Part shown: positions 54,831 through 64,000 of the stretch, one piece after another | Layout of the letters: each line of letters opens with the position of its first letter | How positions within the stretch are numbered: position 1 is the first letter of the stretch | NCBI GenBank assembly: GCA_900491605.1 | Contig: UESW01001520.1 | Location: 62,001 to 126,000, forward strand | Source: Calamus simplicifolius | Taxonomy: Eukaryota > Streptophyta > Magnoliopsida > Arecales > Arecaceae | DNA: 64,000 nucleotides | Direction: 5' to 3' | Translations under genes and position numbers: made by a program | Notes under the pieces: generated by a model | What the model was told of the DNA's origin: nothing | Databases searched by the model: none | What the model saw: the letters and a program-made list of their open reading frames with translations, nothing else

Positions 54831-55147
54831 ATGAATGATGTTGTGAAAACAAAGTCTAACAATGAGAAAAATGTTGAAAAGAGTTTGCAGGAAGGTACGT
54901 CAAATGAGCTATGGAAGCAAATGAGTTCATCATTTATGTTACTTTATGGACTGCAGCAGTACTGAAGGCTAGGGTGACGGGTTCTACTACCATTAATCAT
55001 ATCAAGGAAATGTTGCGCTGCCAAGAGGGAACACCAAAGGATCAACAAATTCTCAAATTTGGAGAGCATGAGCTAGAAGACCATCAGACTTTGGAGCATT
55101 ATGGTATTAAGAATGGCTCACGGTTGGATCAACGTGTCTTGCGTTAG
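54831..55147 (+). pseudogene. Ubiquitin-like domain gene, probable frameshift
   Basis: The clear domain is the frame 54911-55147 (78 codons). FIIYVTLWTAAVLKARVTGS aligns with beta strands 1-2 of ubiquitin, TTINHIKEML with the helix, and GTPKDQQILKFGEHELEDHQ with the IPPDQQRLIF..LED region; LEHYGIKNGSRL follows. The terminal LRGG is missing (ends RVLR), so it cannot be a standard conjugated ubiquitin without extra sequence. Upstream, the frame from ATG 54831 (MNDVVKTKSNNEKNVEKSLQ) looks like coding sequence but enters a different frame near 54905-54912. Either one indel broke the gene, or translation starts at 54911. It could act as a ubiquitin-fold interaction module if expressed. Confidence 0.55.
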
Positions 55148-56986
55148 AGGTTGAATATTGTTTGCTAGGAAATGCACTTATAAGTTTTGGTTCATAAACC
55201 TTTTTCTATCATCATGAAGAAAAATAAAAGTGCAAGAAAATAAAAGTGAAACTTTATTGCAAAGAGAGCCATTGATTTATTCAAGGGATGTATTGTTTTT
55301 CTTCATTATCTATGCTTTTATATAGTTTTTTTGGGTATATGAAGGATGATAAAAAAAATTTCTTTCTTTCTTTCTTTCTTTCTAAACAAATGAAACCTAG
55401 TTTGAATGATACCACCTCTTATCCTCTCCAAGGGTTTAGGAGTTTAATTTCAAGTGACCTTAGGACTGAATAATCAAAAGTTTTATTTACTTGAACAACT
55501 GTAAGCATATCCAAAATATGTTGGTATTTGGTCATCTCTTGCAATCCATCTCCTTCTAAGTTGATGGAATAGTTAACAATAATTTATTTATTAAACTCAA
55601 GTAAAACTAGCTTAATCATTTGGCTTGATTTGTCTGGCTTGATACAAGACGGCTCAGTGAGTTAATTATCATTTTCAGACTTAATTCAAAATTAGATTGG
55701 ACTTTGGACATCGAGTCAGGCTCGAGCTATGAAATAGAGCACCAAGGAAGCTTGGACTCAGGCCTAATAAAACCATGTTGTTATTTGATGCTTTAGTGAA
55801 TTGAGTTTTGTTTTGTACCTCCACTAGCCATTTACAAGTAAATGTTCTTTGTCAACATGGAAGGAGTTCTTTTTGGGTGGTAGGATGGTAGTTTCCTATT
55901 TTGTTTGCACCTCAAAGGCTAGACAAATTCCCAAGTTAATTTGTTATTGCTGTAACCATCCGCTCTTTGTAAACCCTATATACCAAGCCTTCTGCTGAAC
56001 ATGAGAAGAGTATAGCTAGATAGTCATAGATGTATCTTTGTAAGTATATATAATATATATTGCATGTGTATGCATGTCAAGGTACATGTAATCTATAAAA
56101 CATAAATAGTCTAATTAAACATAAGAGAAAAAGAATCAAATCAGAAAGAAAGAAATAAGAAAAATTAAAGAAGTTAACTTCCCTGCATGGATTTCCTCCT
56201 TGCAAGAGTCTCCTTCACATCACCCTTCAGCCCTCAATCACAGGCTCTGATGATAATTGAACACAACTTAGATAGGTTCTTGCTGGATTAGTTTATTCCA
56301 TTAGCCTAAGCCTAATCTGCTCTAATTTATTAAGTGCTACAGGTTAAGGCTTGTGGAGGTGCTCTTCTCATGATTTTATTCCAACCAAACCCTGAGATTG
56401 TAGAATATACAAGTTGCAATCTCAAGTTCAAATTTAAATTGTTTAACAGAACCAGAACATATGTAAGTTCAAAAAACCAAGAATAAACTAATTTGGTGGT
56501 TTCTTACATATTGGGACTAAGCATCATTCAAATAGTATGTTGACCTAACATTCACATCAACCTAGTTTACATGGCCAGAATTGTGGCTTTGAACCATATT
56601 TTTTTATGACATTTTTTGGATGGTCAGGGGAAATTTAAATAGATCACTAAGCTAGCATCTCAAAAATTGAGCTTGAACTTTATGGCCTCATACTGTGTTA
56701 CTTAAATCATATCTGATATATTGACAAGGAAAGTTTAAACTCTTTAATCACCTTGAAGTATCATGAATACAAGGCCATCAAGTTCTTTTAATAATACATA
56801 CTACATACACCTAAGTGATTTGATCATTAAAAACTAAATTTATAAAATTAAATTTACAAAAAAAGAAAAAAAAATCTCTAATCCCTCTCTCCTTCAGCAA
56901 GTATTCTAATTAAAACATGCATTGGAGAAATAACTCATGTTTGAATATGAATGTACGGAGGCATCTCAGTCACATGCCCTGCCGAC
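55148..56986. other. Non-coding AT-rich DNA
   Basis: Five tandem TTTC units at about 55362-55383. No gene or element end recognised. Confidence 0.5.
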
Positions 56987-58725
56987 TAATGACGCCCAAT
57001 CACTGGTCCTGAACGTCGGGAACGGACTGATTCTCGAACCTTTGCTTCACCAGGTTGCCTGCAAAGAAGTCCCAGGACCGGAGAGGATTCTTCGGTGGGA
57101 CCCTCCGACGCCCAAGTTAGCAATTGAGGTCACAGCAGAAAGGAGCTCGAATGAGCTCTTTTTAGATGAAAAAGGTATTCCGGGGAGGAGGATTCCTCTT
57201 TGGGCCTTAGGATAGCGATCTTTTTGGGGTTATCGCGCATACCTGATTATTGAGTGGATTCACCTTTTTATAGGGGTTGACCCTGGCATGATCACGTGGG
57301 ATTCCGTGAAAAAGAAATGTCCGCGGAGTTCTTGAAAGTTGTGTGAATCTGTGCTGGTTGGTGGGTCCTGTCCCATCGGAAAGGAAGAAAACGGCAGTTG
57401 GTGGGCTAAGTCCCATCAGCCAGAGGGGCTATTGGGTAGTTGGGTCCAATCCCATCAGCAGCGTGGCCAGTGGGTAGTTGGATCTGGCGTTGTCAGGCGG
57501 CGCGGGTCAGAGAGGTAGCGTCCCGAGCTACCAGGGCCGTGTTGGGGCATATTTGAAGGAAACCAGGAAGTCTCGACTCTCCCGAGGGAGCTGAGGCTTA
57601 CCAGGGTCGGCCAGGGGTGGCCGAGGCCAGCCTCGCCGACTAGGACGTGCTGGGGCGGGGCCGACCAAGAATGGTCGGGGCCGACTCGGCGGCTTGGAGA
57701 CGCCGGGGCCGAGAGGGGCCGGCCAGGAATGGTCGGGGCCGACTCGGCGGCTTGAAGATGCCGGGCCGAGAGGGGCCGACCAGGAATGGTCGAGGCCGAC
57801 TCGACGGACTTGGAGACGCCGGGGCCGAGAAGGGCCGGCCAAGAATGGTCGGGGCTGACTCGGTGGGCTTGGAGACGCCGGGGCCGAGAAGGGCCAGCCA
57901 GGAATGGTCAGGGCCGACTCAGCGGGCTTGAAGACGCCGGGGCCGAGAGGGGCCGACCAGGAATGGTCGGGGCCGACTCGGCGGACTTGGAGACGCCGGG
58001 GCCGAGAAGGGCCGGCCAGGAATGGTCGGGGCCGACTCGGCGGGCTTGAATACGCCGGGGCCGAGAGGGGCTGACCAGGAATGGTCGGGGCCGACTCGGC
58101 GGGCTTGAATACGTCGGGGCCGAGAGGGGCCGACCAGGAATGGTCGGAGCCGACTCAGCGGACTTGGAGACGCCGGGGCCGAGAGGGGCCGACCAGGAAT
58201 GGTCGGAGCCGACTCGGCAGACTTGAAGACGCCGGGGCCGAGAGGGGCCGGCCAGGAATGGTCAGGACCGACTTGGCGGACTTGGAGACGCTGGGGTCGA
58301 GAGNTGGAGACGCCGGGGCCAAGAAGGGCCAACCAGGAATGGTCGGGGCCGACTCAGCGATCTTGGAGATGCCGAGGCCGAGAAGGCCGACCGAATGGTC
58401 GGGGCCGACTTGGCGGGCTTGGAGGTGCCGGGGCCGAAAAGGGCCGACTAGGAATGGTCGGGGCCGACTCGGCGATCTTGGAGATGCCGGGGCCGAGAAG
58501 GGCCGACCAGGAATGGTCGGGGCTGACTCGGCGGGCTTGGAGGTGCCGGGGCCGATAAGGACCGACCAGGAATGGTCGGGGCTGACTCAGCGATCTTGGA
58601 GACGTCGGGGCCGAGAAGGGCCGACCAGGAATGGTCGGGGCCGACTCGGCGGGCTTGGAGGTGCCGGGGCACATCAATGTTTTGATTTTGTCGAAATTAT
58701 CCTTGTGGCTACATTAGCCACATCA
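56987..58725 (-). mobile_element. Solo LTR related to element A, minus orientation
   Basis: Read on the minus strand it starts TGATGTGGC at 58725, passes the 60-bp array, a TATAAAAAGG box (about 57263-57272), the leader block with GGGTCCCACCGAAG and CCTGCAAGGAAG-like words, and ends GATTGGGCGTCATTA (element A: GATCGAGCGTCATCA). No internal domain flanks it. The 5-bp flanks CCGAC and GATGC do not match. Confidence 0.7.
57650..58670 (-). repeat. Expanded 60-bp LTR array, about 17 units
   Basis: GGAATGGTCGGGGCCGACTC recurs every 59-60 bp with few mismatches, the reverse complement of the unit in element A's LTRs, where six and seven copies exist. An ambiguous base N at 58304 sits where a unit is cut short. 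Confidence 0.88.
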
Positions 58726-58729
58726 GATG

Positions 58730-60880
58730 CCCCCCGCCCCTGAGCGCTAAGGACCACGCGTCCGCAATCCTTTGGGCGAAAGGGGCGCGAAAATTTAAAA
58801 AGAATGATTGCCTCCTTTAGTGCGCTTTAAATGGGTTGATGTGTTGGCACTTTGTTCGAGGCAGTGTCGCTTCGAAGGTCTCCCGTAATCATGCGTTAGG
58901 TGGTGATGACGTTGGCGCCGGAAGCTCCGGAGAAGGAGCTTATTGGGTGATGGGAAAAAAGGCAAGGGCATCATTGCCGCTTTGTTTTCCAAATCAAAAA
59001 AGGATTTCTTGATCAAGATCAAATCTTGATCAATCAAGAGAGAGAAAGGGACGTCCTAGAGAGAGAAAGGATGTTTAGAGAGAGAAAGGAGGTGTTAGGC
59101 ATCCAAGAGAGAGAGAAGAGAGGAGTTGGGTGTATCTCTCGAAGGGGGTATTTCTCTCCCTTTTATACATGAAAAGGAGGTTGTGTGGTTCCATAAAAAA
59201 AGAGATTTTATCACAACCACCTAACCATTCAACCTTATCAAGTTGATAATAATTATCCTAACAAATTTAGGATATTTGCTATCATGATAATGTTAAGATT
59301 ACAACCACCAAACCACATCCCTAAAAATTAAGAAATTGGTTATCCCATGAAACCAACGTCGCAACCTTGAATTTGGCTTCATGAGAACGCCCCAAATCAT
59401 GGGGTTCACTCCTCCATGACGTAGAGATGGGTCATGTCCATCACATGGGCATGGATCCATCCTCCATATGGCACGATCTCAGCCCTTGGTTTAATTGGGT
59501 TTCCATGAATCAAATCATGCCATCATATGGACCCAATTAAATACCATATTATTAATCTCAATTAATCTAAGCCATCCATCACATGGATCAAGCCTAATTA
59601 ATGGATTTCATATGTACATCTCATGTACAAAAGGTCTCTCTTTTGAACAAAAAATTCTTTTCTCTATAATGAATCATATTCATCAATTTCATGTTCTCTC
59701 ATTAAGATTGAGTCAAACCCAATCCTAATTTATTGGTTATCTGATTTGAATTAAGTCCAACTTAATTCCCATTTTAACTTCATCCAAAATCTTCTTAATG
59801 CGTGTGACCCATTAGGTCCCTTGACACGTTGGTAATAATCATGTCCCTAATATTGACCCTAAGGATGACTTGATCAACACCTTGTCTAAGTCAATTCTTT
59901 AACCAAATCAACTCTTTGATTAAGTCAAAGAATCCATGATTATAGATCATGAGCGGCCTCTAGCAAAGCATCATGACCACCCAAGTTTAAGGGTTTGTTG
60001 ACGTGGTCATCAATACCTGTCCATGAACGATTACCGTACGATTCAATCCCTTCGTCACATATCCCAGATCAATCAGTGGTATGGAATGTGTCAACCATAT
60101 AATTGATCTTTGTTTACTTGATCTCAAAAAAAATTGACTCATATGAATTAGAACTTCAAAACCATTTCGAATTCCAACTCAACCTTGCAAGGATTTAACA
60201 GTCAATTTAATCCATCAAGTGGCCGTGGGATATAACCCTTTCTATCAAGGGAGACGAATCATGTCTTGATCAAACACCACCTTCATGTGCTTTATATCAT
60301 ATCCAATCGACACCATATTTGCCACCCATGGCTAGAGCGACGTTTGCATGTCGTCAAAGCATGATATTCCACACATAAGGTGCAATGAAGATTTCAAGTC
60401 AAAGGATCACTCGCACCACCGTCATCAAAGATCAATCATCGACACTATATAGAATATCCATATGGGATCTCTGTGCGGGTCATCCAATGTATCCTTACAA
60501 TAACGAACATCCACACACCATATCTAAGTATCTTCATACTTCAGCTTGCAAGATCAGCTGCACACCTCAAGGGTAAAGATATGCAATGTGTGCTAGTCTC
60601 AATGGTGTTCGACAGTGTCCAATCTTGTCTACGCATCGGCTAGGGAAGTTTAAAGAATCGAACCATAATGTGTAATTTTGGATCTCACAATTTGTAATCT
60701 ATTACAAATTTCATATGCACAGTTCGCATTCTTTTGGACTTTATCTCACAGGAAAAATATCTAATATATATATGAAAAATACCTGGATAGATAAAGAAAC
60801 TAATAAATTTGATTTGCATTCATAAAGAAATGTGTACAAACTAGCATCTTATCCAATTGGATATAGGGCACACACTAACA
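58730..60880 (-). mobile_element. Probable LTR or LARD-like segment, minus orientation
   Basis: On the minus strand it begins TGTTAGTGTGTGCCCTATAT at 60880, a typical copia LTR start. It has a TATAAAAGGGAGAG box at about 59165 and then a leader with repeated CTCTCTCT and TTGATCAAGA words. No coding domain is present and the far edge is uncertain (somewhere between 58726 and 59100). Confidence 0.45.
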
Positions 60881-61430
60881 ATTATTACTGCTTAGTTTAT
60901 TTCATCACATGTAAAAATAACTTTAACTGATAAATTATATATAACACTAACTTATGTGTGGCCCCCAAAATAGCCACATCATAAAGTTTCTACACAGTTG
61001 GGAAAGGTGAAATAAAGAAAGAATTTGTGAGCTTCCTCCTCTCTTTCTTTCACATGTTCTTGCAAGGTACAATCCTAAGGCTGTAATTGACTTGTCAGAA
61101 GTTTGTACCCAAAACTTGGCCAGACGCCACTTTGGCACAATTGTCACTAAGTAAATCTAGCATAACTTCCAATTAGTTCAAATTGTCGGGTCTAGACCAA
61201 AATTAGGACCCAACCTAAATGCGATGCAAAACATAGAATTCATCAAACAGTAAAAGTTCAAGCCTAAATCTTACACCTGACCAATTTCTGATAAACTTTA
61301 ATCATGCTGGACTATATGATGACAACCATTTGTAAACTATACAAGTCAAAAGCAGACAAATTGACCCAGACTATAATATAAACTCTATATTCTCCAAGAC
61401 ACATGAAAGGGTCATATTAATTCTACTATC
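60881..61430. other. Non-coding AT-rich DNA
   Basis: No gene recognised; it separates the LTR-like segment from the CACTA end. Confidence 0.45.
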
Positions 61431-61570
61431 CACTACAAGAAAATAATAAAATAGCGATGCAAATTTAGTAACGCAATGATGTGTCGCTAAATTGCGATCA
61501 CTTTGCAACGCCTCCGTGACAATAAAACATTGCGACGCAATTAGCGACTCAATAAACCAAAAAATAAAAA
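61431..61570 (+). mobile_element. CACTA (En/Spm) transposon terminus
   Basis: CACTACAAGAAAATAATAAA is the canonical terminal repeat. It is followed by subterminal words GTCGCTAAATTGCG and GCGACGCAATTAGCGAC in both orientations, the usual transposase-binding motif style. No opposite end (TTTTCTTGTAGTG) was found to 64000, so the element is cut or longer than the window. Confidence 0.75.
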
Positions 61571-61584
61571 AATCGGTCGCCACT

Positions 61585-61905
61585 GACCGGGATCAATCAT
61601 GGCTTCGATCGATCGCAACAGTGGGATCATCGCCGATCGGATCGATCGTGACGGTCCAAGATCCGTCATCGCTGACCGGGATCGATCATGGCTTCGATCG
61701 ATCACAACCGTCGGATCATCGCCGATCGAATCGATCCCGATGATCCGAGATCGGTCATCGCCGACCGGGATCGATCATGGCTTCGATCGATCGCAACTGT
61801 CAGATCGTCACCGATCGGATCGATCGCAACGGTCCGAGATCGGTCGTCCCCGACCGGGATCGATCATGGCTTCGATCGATCACAACCATCGGATTCGATC
61901 ATGGC
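61585..61905 (+). repeat. 89-bp GATC-rich tandem array, about 3.6 units
   Basis: GACCGGGATC(A/G)ATCATGGCT begins at 61585, 61674, 61763 and 61852, an exact 89-bp period. One unit (61674-61762) contains nine GATC sites. Confidence 0.88.
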
Positions 61906-62196
61906 TTTGAATCAGCAGTCCGTTTCCATGTGACCAGCCAAGTTTGGGCCCAATCTGACACAGTAGATGACCGGATTCGATTGACCCAAAGTGTCAAAAC
62001 GAAGTCGGGTCAATTCCGTACACTCGGCCCAAACATGGAATTTCAAGCCCGTTTGTTCTGCAACCTCTTGGACCTTCGTAGACTACCTAGCATGGGCTTC
62101 CCTGACGTGGCCTGCTGACTCTGGGTTGCTGGTACAGGAACATCCAAGGACTGGTTCGACTGACCCGAACTCTGGTCTGAACTGATGTCCTCATCA
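61906..62196 (-). mobile_element. LTR fragment of the element D family
   Basis: ATCAGCAGTCCGTTTCCATG, GTTCTGCAACCTCTTGGACC and the end GATGTCCTCATCA all match the D LTRs. An extra stretch of about 65 bp (61964-62030) is not in D. The left edge runs into the 89-bp array. Confidence 0.75.
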
Positions 62197-62660
62197 TTCC
62201 CCCCCTTGGTCTTCACCGGCCACGGCCGCTGCCGTGGCCGTCTTCTCCGGCCACGGTGGCCAGGCTACCAAAAAAAAATGTATAACAAGGGGGGTTCCCC
62301 CCCTTGGTCTTCTCCGGCCATGGCCACGGTCGTGGCCGTCTTCTCCGGCCACAGCCGCTGTCGTGGTCGTCTTCTCTGGCCACGGCCGCTGCCGTGCCCG
62401 GCTGTGGCCTGGCCATGGTGGCCAGGCCACCAAAAAAAAAGTATAACAGGGGGGTTTCCCCCCCCCTTCGTCTTCTCCAGCCACGGTCTCCGGCAGCAGC
62501 TGCTGCCGTAGCTTGGCCACGGTGGTCAGGCCACAAAAAAAAAATTAATAGGGGGGTTTTCCCCACCACACCCCCCCTTCTTCTTCTCCGACCATGGCCA
62601 CGGCCGTCGCCTGGCCACGATGGCCTTGCCACAAAAAAAAGGTGGGGGTTTCCCCACCCT
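62197..62660. repeat. Four modules of C-run, CGG-rich block and A-run
   Basis: Each module has GGCCACGGCCGCTGCCGTGG-like sequence, GGCCAGGCCACC, an A8-A9 run, AAC or AAT plus AGGGGGGTT, and a CCCCCCC run. A-runs occur at about 62271, 62431, 62536 and 62631. Open frames in several phases here are by-products. Confidence 0.75.
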
Positions 62661-62739
62661 GTTAATTTATGTCACACAATATTGATACTAAGTGATACTT
62701 GCTTCGATAGGACTAATTCAAATGGTCATACAATAGTAT

Positions 62740-62741
<2 letters not shown>

Positions 62742-62808
<67 letters not shown>
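62742..62808. repeat. TA dinucleotide microsatellite, about 32 units
   Basis: Uninterrupted (TA)n; length likely variable between individuals. Confidence 0.95.
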
Positions 62809-62811
<3 letters not shown>

Positions 62812-62851
62812 AGAATAATTACTCTAATAAATTAATTAATTTATGTCATTA

Positions 62852-63125
62852 GTCGTAGCTCTTTGGATAGACTGATTTAGCTCATCAATCATGACTCTTT
62901 AAATCAACTGATTTAGCTCATAAATCGTAGCTATTTAGGTCAATTAATTTAGCTTATCAGTTTTAACTTTTCAAGTAAGCTGATTCTAGACCATCAACCT
63001 TAGCTCATTAGATCATCAATTAAAACTCTTTAGATAGGTCGAGCTAAATTAGCTTAGCTATTTAGGTCAACTAATTTAGCTCATTAACCATAACTCTTTA
63101 GATTAGCTAATTTCAAAATAGCAGT
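62852..63125. repeat. Degenerate 36-bp minisatellite, about eight units
   Basis: Units of the type GTAGCTCTTTGGATAGACTG plus ATTTAGCTCATCAATC repeat with 60-85 per cent similarity by eye. Confidence 0.7.
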
Positions 63126-63495
63126 CGTAGCTTTTCATTTCTTTATAGCTATTTATGCAATATTATTTGTGCATTTGTAGTTATCTACAATTGTTATGTC
63201 TTGATTATTTACATTCTGCTTCAAATTGAATGATGCATTAAATTATGTAATGCTAGAATGAAAGTCTTGTTGTAGTTTTATTTAATTTTTAGTAACAAAT
63301 TAGTAGTTTCAATGATTTATATTTTAGTCTTCACAAACATTTATATTCGACATAATAATCTTAAGAAGCCAGTGACTATATAAAGAACACTATTTCTATA
63401 TGTATAATTGATAAGAATTTATGAATAACAAGCATAAGTTCGATTGTCTTCGGATTTCCATATTATTAATCACAACACTATAACCTTTAGACCAG

Positions 63496-63534
63496 TTTGA
63501 GAATTTGTAAGACTTAGTCTTACAAATTCTCAAA
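63496..63534. repeat. Perfect 18-bp hairpin
   Basis: TTTGAGAATTTGTAAGAC, loop TTA, then its exact reverse complement. Outer ACCAG and CTGGT could extend the stem past a bulge. Confidence 0.9.
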
Positions 63535-63557
63535 TTGTCCTGGTGGATAGTTTAAGA

Positions 63558-63748
63558 ATATTTTTTGTGATATGTTAGTCTGCTATTAATCATCGTTGGT
63601 TGAGATTGCGGTTTGTATTTGCTCATACGTTCTCCTAGTGTGTCATATATGCCACACATTTAGGAGAACATATGGGAAAATGCTGCTGAAATTTCAACGT
63701 AACCGATCGACAATAATTAATAGCAGAATAACATATCACAAAAAATAT
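63558..63748. mobile_element. 191-bp foldback element (possible MITE)
   Basis: The left arm starts ATATTTTTTGTGATATGTTA and the right arm ends in its complement TAACATATCACAAAAAATAT. Arms continue through CTGCTATTAAT to a 51-bp near-perfect core palindrome centred on CATATATG (63624-63674). Confidence 0.8.
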
Positions 63749-64000
63749 GGAGTATAATGGAGTATAATGCAGAAGTCAAGAAATCTTAGCGATATGGAGT
63801 ATAATGCAGCACATTATTACATCCTAATGAACTGTAGAAAAGTCGATCCATATATTGAGTAAGTGTATACTTCAATGCTTAATTGGAACTTCTAATTTAA
63901 ATTATAATATATCATAATATTTAATTTCTAACATAAGTTTTAATCCTTATCATCCCATAAGGATGTATTGTGATAGACAACGACAGATGAATCCCGACAT

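Noticed and set aside
57207..58743. Frames of 100-220 codons in the solo LTR
   Set aside because: Products of the 60-bp array; one even runs through the ambiguous base.
59495..60576. Short frames in the 58.7-60.9 kb segment
   Set aside because: They lie inside a probable non-coding LTR-like segment and show no domains.
61492..62852. Frames in the GATC array, D-LTR fragment and C-run modules
   Set aside because: Repeat-driven; no recognised domain. One frame ends in a string of YI repeats from the TA microsatellite.

Overview
This window is nuclear DNA of a flowering plant. The evidence is plant-type spliced exons with GT..AG introns, an L1-type LINE family, a Ty1/copia Sirevirus with an envelope-like ORF, Tat-like and CRM-like Ty3/gypsy elements, hAT MITEs and a CACTA end. 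A monocot (palm-like) source is my guess from general element style; nothing in the window proves it. Most of it is a nested retrotransposon landscape. Only three stretches look like host genes, and all three are partial, broken or tiny.

Layout: (1) 1-700, the 3' end of a Ty3/gypsy polyprotein, its terminal repeat region, and an inverted LTR fragment. (2) 1692-3826, four spliced exons of a plastid Mini-ribonuclease III gene with a premature TGA and a hAT MITE in one intron. (3) 5549-15018, element A, a Tat-like LTR retrotransposon with only a decayed gag. It has a hairpin minisatellite before its 3' LTR and 60-bp arrays inside its LTRs. Its 5' LTR is split by element B (5638-8885), an internally inverted gag-protease element. 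(4) 15637-20911 and 21498-25652, two related L1 LINEs; the second has a perfect 10-bp target duplication. (5) 25856-46194, element C, a gag-protease element of the same family as B. It is split twice: by E, a 10.4-kb Sirevirus on the minus strand (28137-38587), and by D, a 5.8-kb CRM-like Ty3/gypsy on the minus strand (38683-44442). (6) 46239-46832, first exon of a host gene joined directly to the U3 region of element C's 3' LTR at the TATA box. (7) 47-56 kb, AT-rich DNA with MITEs, small tandem duplications and a ubiquitin-like ORF at 54911-55147. (8) 56987-58725, a solo LTR related to element A with an expanded 60-bp array. (9) 58730-60880, a probable further LTR. (10) 61431-62660, a CACTA end, an 89-bp GATC-rich array, a D-type LTR fragment and C-run/A-run modules. 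(11) 62742-64000, a long TA microsatellite, a 36-bp array and a foldback element.

How it works together: the gag-protease elements A, B and C show no reverse transcriptase or integrase and must have used enzymes from elsewhere. Insertions can be ordered: C is older than both E and D, and A is older than B. The most interesting points are the LTR-U3/host-gene promoter junction at 46.19 kb, the repeats shared between the Sirevirus U3 and the region before its envelope-like ORF, and the inverted structure of element B, which ends in primer-binding-site sequence. I found no tRNA, rRNA or CRISPR features.
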